Assembly: GCA_003988855.1 (NCBI GenBank)
Contig: QYAI01000044.1
Coordinates: forward strand, 213,774-277,773
Origin: Arachnopeziza araneosa
Lineage: Eukaryota > Ascomycota > Leotiomycetes > Helotiales > Arachnopezizaceae
Length of the DNA: 64,000 nt
Direction of reading: 5' to 3'
The first letter of the stretch is position 1. The number at the start of each line of letters is the position of its first letter. The notes under the pieces are model-generated. The model worked only from the letters and a program-made list of their open reading frames with translations. It was not told the origin of the DNA and did not search any database. Shown here in pieces: positions 24,590 to 35,953 of the stretch. A program made the translations under genes and the position numbers.

Positions 24590-26415
24590 GGTGGATGCAA
24601 GGGAGGAGGAAGATGGCAGGGGATCTTTCTAGAGTGTGTGACTGTGTGTAACCAACACCTCGTGACGGCCAGACGCGCTGCAACGCGCCTCTCGAGTAAC
24701 GCGTTGAGTGTTTAACCCCGCTACTCCAGAAAGGGAAACCCAATAAATGAAATCACTTGGTTGTCTACAGCAAACAAGTTTCTCGGGGCACAAATAGGGA
24801 GCATAAGGCTTATTTCTAGCACTACTTTATATACAACTTTCTTTTCTCCTAATAGGCTAAGACGATTAAATCTTGAAATTAGTCGCCTCTTTAAACAAGC
24901 CTACACCTCTGCCTTGCGCTGTCTTTCTCCCCAATTGCAGTTATCTACTTTCAAGATTGAATCATGTTAATGCAGTGAAATATTCATATTTTTAGCAAAA
25001 GATTGAAAGTTAGGTTAAGTGCTAGAAAAGTTTCACATCATCCCTCTGAGCTTCACAATGCCATCTCGTCGTAAACAAAGGATTGCCCTTGGCTAAGGTA
25101 GATTTTCTTACATCCCACTATAAACCCAACTCATTCAGACTTGTTTATATTGTATGCAACTATTTACAGTCGTGTTTAAGAGTGAGCAGTCTGAGCAAGA
25201 ATAGGAAAGCCTCAAAGAAATTTCTCATGACACTCAAAAGACCTAATTATTATATCTCTTATTCTGATTGTTCTCAGATTGGGAAATCACATATAACAAG
25301 ATACCAAAATTGACCAGCTACTCCTTTTGACTGTGCCAACTCATCCCGGCACGGAGTGTTTCTTATGGGGATGTCGATTTGAAATGTTGAAAGATATTTC
25401 GTGGTAAATCCACATGACCCTTCTTGATTTTAAGAAAATAAACGCCGTAGCTTTATCTGCTTAACGTATCTAGAAAGTCAGACAAAGCTTAGGGTGGAGG
25501 AGACTCGAATCGTTGACTGAATGTGACAAGGGTCAATTTGAGTGCTCTGCATGCGCCATATATAACAATTCTACGAGACAAAAATTCAAGACTGATGGCA
25601 AATAGCTATTTTTTCCTCGAAAGTACTTTGTTCAAGATGTTTGAAGAAATAAAAGCTATGGTGGCAAAGAACAAACTTTGCTACGAATACTTTCCCTATC
25701 CTTCTTTTCAACAACCAATGCTTACATAAATTTGCGCTCCGTCTACTGGTTAAAGCTCTCGATGGTTGATTTATGATCAAACGATCTATTAGGGTGCTGG
25801 AATAACAAGTAATTTCAGGGTATGGAGTTGTTAACAAAAGTGTAGGAGGCTTGAGACTTTGCGTAATCGACGTAGGAGCGAGTGGCAAACTGGAAACCGT
25901 ACCGCACCAATACAAAACAGTTCAGGCCACGCCGCGTCCAAAATGAAGCTCCTGCATGGGCAATCAATCTCTTTCTTGTCCAGAAACCAGGCTCTGAGAA
26001 ATGAGACTGACCTTGCAGTTTCTATAAACTTTGACTGGATGCAGCAAACATTTCCAAGTCGAAAATTTCTTGATTATCTACTCTGTCTTCATTTGAAAGC
26101 GGGTCATTTTGCAAGCAGAACCTACAAGTATGAGGCCCGTCCCTACAAACTAACTGCAAGCAGGTCCAATCAGATGGCTGTTCGAAGATCTCAGAAAGCC
26201 TGGAACTGCAACTGTCAAACTTTTTGAGATAAGGGTATCTGGGCCAAATGGTAGCTTGATCTATGATTCAAGATCGGCTTTTGACGTATAATTAAATACT
26301 GACTCCGCCGAAATGCGCTGACCCCATTTAGTTTCTACTGTCGAAGTACTTTTAAGCATAGCAGCTCAAACAAGATTCGAAGTGCTTTCTAGGATAACGG
26401 TCTTTTGCAAAAGAC
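24590..26415. other. AT-rich gene-free block
   Basis: Visibly richer in A+T than the flanks, with many TA dinucleotides and only short broken frames. It merges with the decayed P450 region to the right. This composition suggests repeat-induced point mutation or long neutral decay; no transposon protein is recognisable. Confidence 0.5.
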
Positions 26416-28029
26416 ATGATGATTGACATACTCATAGAAAGCTTTGCACAACTTGCTCTCCGCCTGCTTGTTGTTTCTATTCTCCAATTTATCCTATCTT
26501 TCACAATTCAGACCTCATGGCAATATCGCAAACTGCAGCACTTCCATGGTCTACCTGAAGCGGGCTTTTCAAAATGGTGGCTGATTGAAAACCAGATTGA
26601 CGGCAATATGAATATGGTATTAGGAGAAGTTAGCAAATCGTACGGGAAGGGGTTTCATTTCTTTTGGACGTGGTCGACGTATTGATAGTGGACAGGATCC
26701 TTGGCACGTATTAGCCCTCAAGAACTTCTGAATGATCCAGAAATAGTTTGGAGATTGACGGATACGCTGTAACTGGTATGAGACGGCGCAATCTGATCCG
26801 AAAATGTTAAATGCTATATCGCAACGTGATGAAGAAAACATAACGAGCTAAGACCTGAACTGGTCGGAAGAGTAAATTTCCCTTCTACTCATTTCACTCA
26901 CGCTAACTTTACACAAGTACTCTGGAAAAGAGGCCGTCGACTTGAAAAATCGATTGATCGACAAATTTCAATCCTCTGTCATCTGATTGACACCAAGTAC
27001 GCAAATAAATCTTGCTCCATCGACTGTGCACGCGCTGCGGAATATTTCACTCTTGACGTGATATCAAACATAGCATACGGCAGAGCTTTTGGCTTTCTAG
27101 ACAACGATAGCGATATGTATTCGCGAATGAAGATTGTTAATAAGGTATTTGTGCCTAGCGTCGAGGATACATCAAGCTTAGGGCGAATCATACGATTTAT
27201 GATCTAAACTTTCTCTTCGTTATCATGCTGACCACTACAAATAGAATTTTGAGTGAAGAAGTCGCTACAAGATATAAACCTGAGAAGATATCACAAAAAG
27301 ACATGCTTAGCCCCATCGTTCATCATGGTTTGACTCAAAGAGAAGTTGAATTCAGGGTTCTTGTCCGGATGTAAGTAACTCGTTTTAAATAACTCCATCA
27401 TTATTCCACGGCATAGCATCGTTAGCTCAGATACAACCGCTACAGATATACGCATGACTGTTTCACATCATTACTTCGACATCAATCTAGAACAAGATTC
27501 TCCCCAAGATTATGTTCATCTCCAATCAAAGAATCCGAAGCGAAGACCGTGCCCTATCTGCAAGTATGTATTAAGAAGGCCTCATGTATTTCCTCTGGTC
27601 ACTAATCTTAGCATAGAGTAAGCTCCTAAAGAAGGTGTCGCGATTGATGGACAGTTCATTCCACCTGGCATCAAGATCGCTACAACTTATTATGGTTTAT
27701 CCCGTAACAAGAAGATTTGGGGAGACGATGCGAATGCTTACAGGCCGGAGAGATGGATTGAAGCTGTCGCTGATCTGGTGAAATCGAAATCGAAATCAAT
27801 AGAGGAACTTTGCACATGGTTTTCAGCTGTGGTAGATTTCACTGTCTAGGAAATCCGGTGGCTTATCTTGAGCTAAATGAAGTTTTCGTTGAGATTTTCA
27901 AAGTTACTTCGTCACTTCGAGTTCGGAATCACGGATCCAATGAAGCCCTTGGTGTACACTTATTGCGTTGGCTTATTTTTACAGAAGGATATCCAACTCA
28001 AAGTTACTAGAAGAGAGGTCCCGTTTTGA
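26416..28029 (+). pseudogene. Decayed cytochrome P450 (pisatin-demethylase/benzoate-hydroxylase-like)
   Basis: Pieces of a fungal P450 occur in order but in shifting frames with stops. 26416-26685 holds the membrane anchor and YRKLQHFHGLPEAGF. Near 26703 comes ARISPQELLNDPEIV, and near 26780 WYETAQSDPK...QRDEEN. At about 26940-27190 FTLDVISNIAYGRAFGFL is present. HHGLTQREVE leads to a splice-like GTAAGT at 27373, and the oxygen-binding helix remnant SSDTTATDIR follows. IPPGIKIATTYYGLSRNKKIWGD and RPERW lie at 27660-27770 (written here in parts). The heme loop FSCGRFHCLG sits near 27821-27850 and retains the Cys ligand. A frame shift then leads to the C-terminal segment with DPMKP and LKVTRR, ending near 28029. 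At least four frame changes and several stops make a working product implausible. Confidence 0.85.
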
Positions 28030-28374
28030 TATAGTTTCTAGCCAATAGCTGGTGACTTTGTAGCTCTTGATTCTCAACTTCGAGATTTGGTAGATGGGAT
28101 TTATGGCGAATAAAATGGTAAATATAAGTAGAGAAGAGCTTGCGAAGTCATTTATACAGAACAAGGACCAGAAATGAGTAAGTTCGGGTTTTTGAAGCAA
28201 AAATTATCGAACCAGTTACCGAATGTCAAAGACAAGATAGCTTCGATTTTGGGAGTCGCCTGCACAGAGACATACAAATACAGCTTCGATATATTATTGA
28301 TCATTTATTACATTTGATAATTACCGTGTCTTCAATACTTAGGGTAATTTCGAGAACGCTCATCTCCCATCAAT
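28030..28374. other. AT-rich intergenic region
   Basis: Lies between the P450 remnant and the 3' end of the xylanase gene. No gene seen. Confidence 0.5.
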
Positions 28375-29684
28375 TTATAACAACAGCGCAGCGAATAGCA
28401 TCGAGCTGAGAACGACCGTAAAGGCTCCAATCTCCATGCTTGGTGCCCCAGACTGAGAAACTTTGAGTGGATGAGAGCTGACGGTAGTATTGGCTGGGCT
28501 GTTCTGGCTGTTCTGGCTGTTCTGGCTGTTCTGGCTGCTAGAGTTTGACATTTGTATGTTGGAGCCATTTGAAGCTGCACCACGAAGCCCATTGACAGCG
28601 CCAAAATAGGCGGATTTCCGTACTACATTTTCATCAAAAAGACATGCAGAACCAGTGCCGGCGAAGGTCGATGGAACCCAAGAGTACTAAGAAGGGTAAG
28701 GTATTGTAAATTACATTGGAGTGAAACTTACTTTGTCATCAAAGTCCCAAACAGTCACACCTATACAGTCCTTGACAGCAACACAGGCGGAAGTTGTAGT
28801 TTGATAGTCAATCATTTGTTGGTTTGATTGAGCTTCAGTAACTGGGAGAGTTATTCTGATATCAAGTTCTGTAATGGCAACTTCTACACCTAGAGCTGTA
28901 AATGCCTGCATGTTGGCCATTTGCGAGGCTAGAGATGGAGTTCCCCCAACGACGAAATGAGCCTGGAATCCAACGCCGTCGATCTTAATGTTCGCGGCCT
29001 TGAGCATTTTCACAATTCCTTGAGCAGCAGTGCTTTTCACGCCAGGGAACTCCGTGTTGAAGTCGTTGTAGTAGAGTTTGACTGTGGGGTCCGCTGCGGC
29101 AGCAGTTTGGAATGCGATTTTGATATAGTCCTCTCCCAGGATATTGAAGAAAACGTCATTTCGGAAGGTACCGTTGTCATTCAGGGCCTCATTCACGACA
29201 TCCCATGCATAGCATTGTCCCTTATAATGGGTGACTTCGGTTGTAATATGATTTTGAAGAGCTGCAGTCAAGGTCGCTTTGGTCCAATTTCCTCCGGAAA
29301 CCCATGTTGGTAACTGCTGATGCCATACTAGATTGTGGCATCGAAGTAGCTGTTGGTTCGTTTGCGCAAGCTTGGCGATTGCATCACCAGCTGTGAATGA
29401 AAATACATTAGGTTGAGGTTCGATTGCGTCCCATTTCATGGAGTTCCCAGGTGTGATTTGGCCAAAGTCGGAAAGGTTCTTTAGGGCTGCCTGGTAGGGA
29501 GCATCATTGAACGATACACTTTCAGTCTCTGTTCCGAAGTATAGCAAGCCCTATGGGGATGAGCAACATGAACGAGCGGAAATTGGGATTAACTGACAGT
29601 GCTTTTGGCAACAGAGTGAAGTTGGGCGAGTGCCAAAGGCAGCACCGCTGCGAGGCTTAGGAGACTTGTTGAGCGCATAATCAT
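28375..29684 (-). CDS. GH10 endo-beta-1,4-xylanase with C-terminal GPI-anchor signal
   Basis: Secreted enzyme that cleaves xylan. Exons 29684-29598, 29550-28732 and 28686-28375 join to 405 residues. The signal peptide is MIMRSTSLLSLAAVLPLALA. The GH10 barrel runs from LHSVAKSTGLLYFGTE to about residue 320. The acid/base Glu is in WDVVNEAL and the nucleophile Glu in ITELDIR; RCHNLVWHQQLPTW is conserved. Exon 3 first completes the barrel (YSWVPSTFAGTGSACLFDE), then encodes a Ser/Asn/Gln linker with four SQN repeats, and ends in a small-residue region plus a hydrophobic tail (FTVVLSSMLFAALLL), the pattern of a GPI-attachment signal. No carbohydrate-binding module is present. Most fungal GH10 enzymes are freely secreted, so wall or membrane tethering would be unusual. 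It sits next to an AT-rich decayed block. Confidence 0.92.
28497..28532 (-). repeat. 9-bp coding minisatellite, four units
   Basis: Four exact copies of ggctgttct (plus strand) encode an SQN-type tripeptide repeat in the linker between the xylanase catalytic domain and its GPI-type tail. The copy number is probably variable. Confidence 0.9.
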
Positions 29685-30376
29685 GAGTTGTACGATATAA
29701 AGACTTGAAAGAGAGACTGATTTCAAAATCAAACAGAGAAATAAAACGAAAGATTTCAAGCTGTACCAGCAGTGAGGGGGAAGTAGGAACGATCAAAGGA
29801 AGCATGCTTGAGATAATGCTTAAGAGTCTGGAGGAAAGAGTAGTGCATGACTGAATTACGGTAAAATGCCTCCCCTCATGGTTCAGCCTTGTTCAAAGAT
29901 CGAAGCATCTAATCTGTGGCATTCAGAAACAATCCATCCAGTGAAGAAGGCTGATGCGGTTTTCGCTTCAGAACCGAGATTCTTGCTACATGTGTTGCCG
30001 GAGCTATGTTTTGAATGCCAGATCCATTGTCGGACGAAGGGCATGCGTGCGCAACAGAATGATCGAAGATCCCCACAACGGCATTACCATGGTTGGAAGG
30101 TTTGCCTCTACTTGAGATGAGATGCAGAGACAAGAGAAGAGAGAAGATGGAAAGGCTGCACGGTTCTTGGTTTCGTGCTACTTGTGGGTCAAGATCACAG
30201 ATGATTGGCTCCGATTGGACTAGGGCTTCGAGGTTTCAAAGGTTCCAACCAACATCATGGATTGCACTCGACCTCTCTCCAAGACACCATGGTGCCTTGA
30301 TCGCGGTGCAAAGCTTCTGCATTTTTGATGTCGGTCACAATGCAGGAAACTCGCGACAGATCTTGTTCCTCTGCAA
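29685..30376. other. Divergent promoter region of the xylanase and the RanBP2-finger gene
   Basis: About 0.7 kb between two divergently transcribed genes. No further gene seen. Confidence 0.5.
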
Positions 30377-31485
30377 ATGTCATCTCTTTCCCAAACTGAA
30401 CCTTCCCATTCCACAATGGGTGACAGTGGCCTGCAGAGTAGTAGGTGGGCTACCAAAGGCAACGATGGTTATTTCCGTCGACCAGTAGGGAACTGGACAT
30501 GTTACTTTTGTGGTGCCTTGAACTCTCTCTCAAAGAGCGCATGCTCTGAATGCCAGCCTCCCTCTACAACAAACGGAAGTCATAGCACGAAATCACCAGC
30601 TGGGAGACCAAGCCTCCTGAATTCATTCCTGTCAGACTCTAACGCTGGCAAGACGGCGACGCAAAAGAACGGTACAAAATCCTTCGATTCAGGGCCGTCG
30701 TTAAGTCGAAAACCCCTAGAGGGACTGTCGATGAGTCGCTGGGCACCGAGAAATGCCAATGCCCAAAACCGCAGAGAGGTCTGGATTAAGGTTAGTTATT
30801 AGCTGGGACCTTCTATGCCGATGCTAATTCGCCTCTTTAGACTGCTCCTACACCTACCTTTCTACCCGCAAACGTCTATCCAAGCCGGGCAATAAGTCGA
30901 CTTTCTCCAGATCTTGACCTTCCATATCAAGTCCAACACTACATTATTGGTACAATACAGAAGATATTGGAAGAAGCTTGCTACGACTTTGCTGCTCGGT
31001 GGATACCTCAAACACTACATGGGAAAGGCTGGGATTGTGCGGAAGCCGTGGAGCTCTCGAACTGGAAAGGATTTCTACCGACGGCCATTCCTTTACACGC
31101 CATCAAGCCACTTTCCCACTACTCTCTAGAAGCTGCTCTGGGGGACGCGGTGAGAACACGAAATGCAGCAGTTCACAGGCATCTCTGCAGCACTGAGGAA
31201 ATAAGAAAGATGGCTCTGCAATCTCGAGATCTAATGTTGATGTTCTCTGATCTTTCAAGGCAGAACAAATTTTATATGCTATGGGAGGAGTTAGGACAAT
31301 GGGAACGGCAAGGTCAAACTGAGCCTCAAGTTGCAAGAAGCAGGTTAGAAGAAGCCCTTAAGGAGATTAGCGAGAGGCCGGTTGATGATATGGACTGGAC
31401 ACCAAATGCTGTTTCTTTACAAGAAATATCCGAGAATAAGGATACTGAGGCGGAAGAGGCATTCGACGAGATGGAGCTGGATTAG
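30377..31485 (+). CDS. RanBP2-type zinc-finger protein of unknown function
   Basis: Exons 30377-30790 and 30841-31485 join in frame to 352 residues; the 50-base intron contains ATGCTAAT before the acceptor. The N-terminal third has one RanBP2-type finger, GNWTCYFCGALN...CSEC, spaced W-x-C-x2-C-x10-C-x2-C, which in other proteins binds single-stranded RNA or ubiquitin. A Ser-rich stretch follows. The C-terminal half (from TAPTPTFLPANVYP) looks like a helical domain with conserved-looking VRTRNAAVHRHLCSTEEI and a Glu/Asp-rich end (EEAFDEMELD). I do not recognise this second domain. The start at 30377 places the finger at about residues 38-59; a Met 13 codons downstream is also possible. Confidence 0.78.
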
Positions 31486-32354
31486 AAGCGCCAAACCCCT
31501 ATTTGTGGGTTCTGTGAGACCAGACAGTCGGAGATGCGTCTACTCAATTCCGGTGCTTGTACGCTATTCCAAAGAAGTTTAGCCAACCACTCAATGCCTA
31601 ACCCGAGTCTCATGGGTGCTTCTTTTGCTCAAAGCTACGCAAAACAATGCAAAGGCGCAGCCAGCCCGGCCGGACAATCCAAGATGTTTAACATCGGCGC
31701 GAAGCATATCTCCGTACCAATCGCCTGCAACATCTGATCCACGAAGCGGTCTACGAATCTCTGTCCTTCCGGAAGCAACAAAGGGCGAGTTTCTTCTCGC
31801 AGCAAGCTTGCGTGTGATCTTTTTTACGTCATCCGTCCATGTTGGTTGGCAGATCCTTGTTGCCTTTCGTTGGCCACGAGGCTGCGCAACAATATTAAGG
31901 CTGTGTCGTACTTGCGGTCTCAACTTCCATCCTTCAAGCATTAGTGATTGAATCTCTTCAAATAATCCTACATTCCCTTAAGCAATCAAGCGACTTTACA
32001 ATTACTTATTCTCTTTTATACCTCCGCAGTAAGTCAGATATTCAATCATAAGCTTCTTGTTTACTGTTTTAATCACCTGCGTGTGTCATGGACCGTCAAA
32101 CAGACGTGATTCAGGGACCAGAGACAGGCTCAAGCTAGAACAAGCCAACTTCATACCATGCATGCATGATTCTGAAGTTTATTCAAAGCTCATTTCACTC
32201 TTGCCTCAATATAAAGCCTCAAAGTCTTCGGTTTCTCCACCGAGTACTAACCTTCAAAATAGTTGCAAACCAAGTCACTACCTTCAACCTAATTATTCAC
32301 CCACAAATTACAAAGAGCACTTACAAACGGCACCTGGAACTAGCACAAATAGCT
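31486..32354. other. Intergenic region
   Basis: Several overlapping short frames without family resemblance. It probably contains the terminator of the zinc-finger gene and the promoter/leader of the small gene at 32355. Confidence 0.45.
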
Positions 32355-32837
32355 ATGAACCCCACAGTTCAAGAACCTCCTCCACGACGAAGCTCCGCTG
32401 AGAGATACACTGGGTTCCCTGAACCCTTTAATAATGGTACGCACGCATTTGGTCACGCTAAGGAGCCACTAACTTGTGTCGTAGATCGTAACACGACTCT
32501 CCCTCATCCCGATGCCGATACCTCCCCTAATGCGACACTTGAAGCACCAGACATAGCATTGTCTAAGACGACCAGCCGGCATTCCCTCTTCCGCCATGGT
32601 AGACATCATTCATACGGAAAGAATAGCGGGAAACCAGATGACTTGGAGAAGCATGGGGTCTACGACAAAGTTGTGTATGCGGACGGACTCAAAGACGAGA
32701 AGAGCGTTCTAGTTAACCTGGATAATGCAGAAATAATTGACCTAGCGGACGATCGAAATAAACAAGATGAACAAAGCCATCAAGAAGGCGAAAGAAAGAA
32801 GGGTGTTCTGCGGAAAATAGCTCTCCATAAAGTCTAG
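32355..32837 (+). CDS. Small hydrophilic hypothetical protein
   Basis: An open frame from the ATG at 32355 encodes about 160 residues; if a 48-base intron at 32437-32484 (GTACGC..GTCGTAG with CTAAC branch point) is removed the product is 144 residues, and the frame is kept either way. The intron seems likely because of its strong signals. The sequence is polar and probably disordered, with RHSLFRHGRHHSYG and then GVYDKVVYADGLKDEKSVLVNLD, an acidic/aspartate-rich segment and a basic end (KKGVLRKIALHKV). No known domain, signal peptide or membrane helix. It lies tail to tail with the HIU hydrolase gene. Confidence 0.55.
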   Translation: MNPTVQEPPPRRSSAERYTGFPEPFNNGTHAFGHAKEPLTCVVDRNTTLPHPDADTSPNATLEAPDIALSKTTSRHSLFRHGRHHSYGKNSGKPDDLEKHGVYDKVVYADGLKDEKSVLVNLDNAEIIDLADDRNKQDEQSHQEGERKKGVLRKIALHKV

Positions 32838-32930
32838 ACCAAAAGTACTGGGAATGGTTTTAGCGCGGAGTTTTATAGAACAGATAACAGATTGCCTATC
32901 AGAAATGATTGATGCTTGGTATTCTACTAT

Positions 32931-33422
32931 TTAACTTCCTCTATATGTTGTGAAACTGTATGGCCCCAAAAGCAGCGGGACATGGAAATGCTCTCCTTCC
33001 TTGACCAAAAATGTCAAATCCACCTTAGGAAAGAAGGTCTTGCCCACTCCGTAATATGACCCTGTATCGAATTCTAGTTTCCACACACTGCTTCCAGCAG
33101 GAATGGCTCGTGTCGATTCCGGTGCGGCTTGCGATCGAATGATGTGTTGGAACAATTCCTGAACTGAAGCAGACCCTCCACCTTGTTGACACTCCCAATT
33201 GCTGATCCTTCCATCATTGTTGGTGGTGGCTCCGAAAACGATGGATGCTGAAGATAAGCAGCTCAATTGGACAGCAATATTAACTCCTGGACGACCAGTG
33301 GTAGTGTCAAGAACATGGCAGGTGATGGGATCTTTAGTGTGTGCCATTGTAGGGGTCTGCAGATGATGGGAGATGACTTCGAGGCGGTTGATGGCTTTGT
33401 TTTGGGCGGATTGATTGGGCAT
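32931..33422 (-). CDS. 5-hydroxyisourate hydrolase (transthyretin-like)
   Basis: Second enzyme of uric-acid breakdown: it hydrolyses 5-hydroxyisourate to OHCU after urate oxidase. Single exon, 163 residues from the ATG at 33422. The family signatures are clear: ITCHVLDTTTGRPG near the start (catalytic His), the central GRISNW, and the C-terminal FHVPLLLGPYSFTTYRGS ending in the diagnostic YRGS tetrapeptide. The N-terminal 34 residues before MAHTKDP are extra; they have no clear PTS2 signal, and a start at MAHTKDP (about 33344) is an alternative. A further in-frame ATG at 33446 is less likely. In fungi the enzyme is normally peroxisomal or cytosolic. Confidence 0.93.
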   Translation of the reverse strand: MPNQSAQNKAINRLEVISHHLQTPTMAHTKDPITCHVLDTTTGRPGVNIAVQLSCLSSASIVFGATTNNDGRISNWECQQGGGSASVQELFQHIIRSQAAPESTRAIPAGSSVWKLEFDTGSYYGVGKTFFPKVDLTFLVKEGEHFHVPLLLGPYSFTTYRGS

Positions 33423-33942
33423 TAGCTGCACAGATACAGTAAGCAATTGATATGAGTTGTGTAAGAGATGAATTTACCAAGACGATAGAGAGAATTGACT
33501 TGCTAGATACAAATTTTGATTGATGGCAGATGGTATTTGTATGCTGTCGATCTTGAAAAGCTGTTCACGACAAGCCGCAACTCGGAGATGGCCGCCACTT
33601 CAGCCTTGGTAATGAGGGGCAGCAGAACATCAGCCTTGTGGTGTGTTAGAAGAAAACCCAAGCGATTCTGCTGTTCGATGATTTGACGGAGATCAAACAT
33701 CTACTTTTTATTAATATTCAAATATTGAAAGTATGATGTCAATAATGGTAGCCTTGCAAAGGCTGAGAGAAGGCTAGCCAATCACAAACTAGTACCCCTC
33801 GTCACCATCGAGTTTCGAGAAGGCGGAAGAAACTACAAGGTTTTTCCATCTTTGAACAGGTATCGAGTCAACTGCTTGCTAAAGACTAGATACGATCTAC
33901 TCATCTCTCCCGCCCCTTTCGACACGCCCTGACACCGTCATT
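33423..33942. other. Divergent region between HIU hydrolase and GET3
   Basis: Promoter region for both genes. A 65-codon frame on the reverse strand (33503-33700) has no recognised homology and could be an upstream exon or chance; I could not join it convincingly to the hydrolase. Confidence 0.45.
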
Positions 33943-35011
33943 ATGTCTACCGCAATCATTGATACCGACGATGACCAACTCGAGCCAACTCTTCAATCCA
34001 TCCTCGACCAGAAGACACTCCGCTGGATATTTGTAGGAGGAAAGGGAGGTGTCGGAAAGACTACAACATCCTGTTCTCTTGCTATTCAGCTAGCCAAAGT
34101 TCGCAGATCCGTTCTCCTGATTTCCACCGACCCCGCACACAATCTATCGGATGCATTCTCACAAAAGTTTGGCAAGGAGGCTAGACTAATCAATGGCTTT
34201 ACGAACTTAAGCGCTATGGAAATCGATCCTAATGGTAGTATACAAGAGCTTATGGGAAATGCAGAAGAGGGAGAGGGTCCGGCTGCTGGTATGGGAGGTA
34301 TGATGCAGGACTTAGCTTTTGCTGTAGGTGATCATATTCCAAGCTAGGCCAGCAACTGATTGTTCGCAGATTCCAGGTATCGATGAAGCCATGTCATTTG
34401 CTGAGGTGCTTAAGCAAGTCAAATCTCTTTCCTACGAAACCATCATTTTCGACACAGCTCCCACAGGACATACTCTCCGCTTCCTCCAATTCCCCACGGT
34501 CCTCGAAAAAGCTCTCGCAAAAATCTCTCAGCTCTCTTCGCAATTCGGCCCGATGCTAAATGGGCTGCTCGGAGCAAATGGATCCCTTCCCAATGGTGCC
34601 AACCTGAGCGAGATGATGGAGAAGCTGGAAAGTCTCCGTGAAACTATCAGCGAAGTTAATACACAATTCAAGGACGAGAATCTCACTACCTTCGTCTGTG
34701 TCTGCATTCCAGAATTTCTCTCACTTTACGAAACAGAACGCATGATTCAGGAACTCGCAAGCTACCAGATCGATACCCACTGCATAGTAGTTAATCAACT
34801 ACTATTCCCAAAAGCTGGCAGCGATTGTGAACAGTGTAATGCTAGGAGGAAGATGCAGAAGAAGTATTTAGAGCAGATTGAAGAGCTTTATGATGAATTT
34901 AATGTAGTAAAGATGCCATTATTAGTGGAAGAAGTGCGAGGCAAAGAGAAGCTGGAACAATTTAGTGAGATGCTGATTCATCCGTACGTTCCACCTGCTG
35001 GGGGTTTGTAG
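33943..35011 (+). CDS. GET3: ATPase GET3 (TRC40/ArsA family), tail-anchored protein targeting factor
   Basis: Cytosolic homodimeric ATPase that carries tail-anchored membrane proteins to the ER receptor GET1/GET2. Exons 33943-34323 and 34370-35011 give 340 residues, the usual length. The deviant Walker A P-loop GGKGGVGKTT is at residues 32-41. Switch I has STDPAHNLSDAF, and the region GIDEAMSF leads to switch II in FDTAPTGHTLRFLQ. The inter-subunit zinc motif is CEQC, and the C-terminal LVEEVRGKEKLEQFS is conserved. The 46-base intron lies exactly between LAFA and IPGIDEAM. A start ATG follows a C-rich leader. Highly conserved housekeeping gene; no oddities. Confidence 0.97.
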
Positions 35012-35953
35012 GTAGAGGAATAGAAAAATCTTGATACCCGAGCTGTGCTCTTCAGACTTATAACCAAGAGGCGGTTAGCTTGAAAGTGTGAATAAAGACA
35101 CGCAAAACCCAACAAATTTGACTTTAAGTAGCTTCAAGATATGTTAAAAGTTTTGCATGAGGTTCTTCGCAATATCCTATAGAGAGTTTTCCAAGTCCAC
35201 ACGTGCAGCGAACTGGTTTGTGGGTTGGTTTCCCACCTCACTGTATGAGTGATAATTAACTTCCAGGTTGCCTCCAACCATCTTGCATCCTCAAAGCCAC
35301 TTCATAGTTGTCCCAAACAACCAAACTTCTCTTAATCTAGATACAAAATGTCTTGCCGAAAATCCTACGCTATATTTCCTCCTTTCAATGTCGTGGGTGA
35401 CTCAAATAGCCCTCTTCATACGTTCACTCCTCGCAAATCCATGGTGTTTCGATCGATTGCAACTAGAGGCATTGCAGTGATGAAGTTTGGCACCCGAATG
35501 ATTCTTCTAATGAACAAATATTATAGAATGATTATGGTTATTGCTACCTCGGCTTTGTAGTGAACTCTATCTTGGTTATCAATATACCTTACATGGAAAA
35601 AATAAACCGTTTGATAGAAGTTACCAGGCACAAAATCTGAGTCTAAGCGGATTTTGAAATAGAAAGTAATTATATCAGGTGAGAGAATAAGTATAGTAAG
35701 GCACACGATATGGGAATGATAATATTGAATTGGTAAATTTCATTTGCTATACGTACACTTAAAAGTTGAATAGTTTATCAAAAGGCAGAAGCTAAGTGAG
35801 AAGGTTTGCAAGTGCGCAAGGAGTTACGAAAGAGAACGAGAAATAGAATAGAACGGATCGGTACCAGCAGTTAAGGCACTAGACTAGTGGTGAGAGTGAC
35901 CGTAGTAAGGAGACGAGAGTTCAAGAAAAATACTATTGAACTCAATTTGTAGA
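35012..35953. other. Convergent intergenic region
   Basis: AT-rich; short frames only. It should hold the 3' ends of GET3 and of the half-zinc-cluster gene. No gene seen. Confidence 0.5.

Noticed and set aside
33503..33700. 65-codon reverse frame as an upstream exon of HIU hydrolase
   Set aside because: No splice pair joins it in frame to the hydrolase with family support, and the hydrolase is complete without it.
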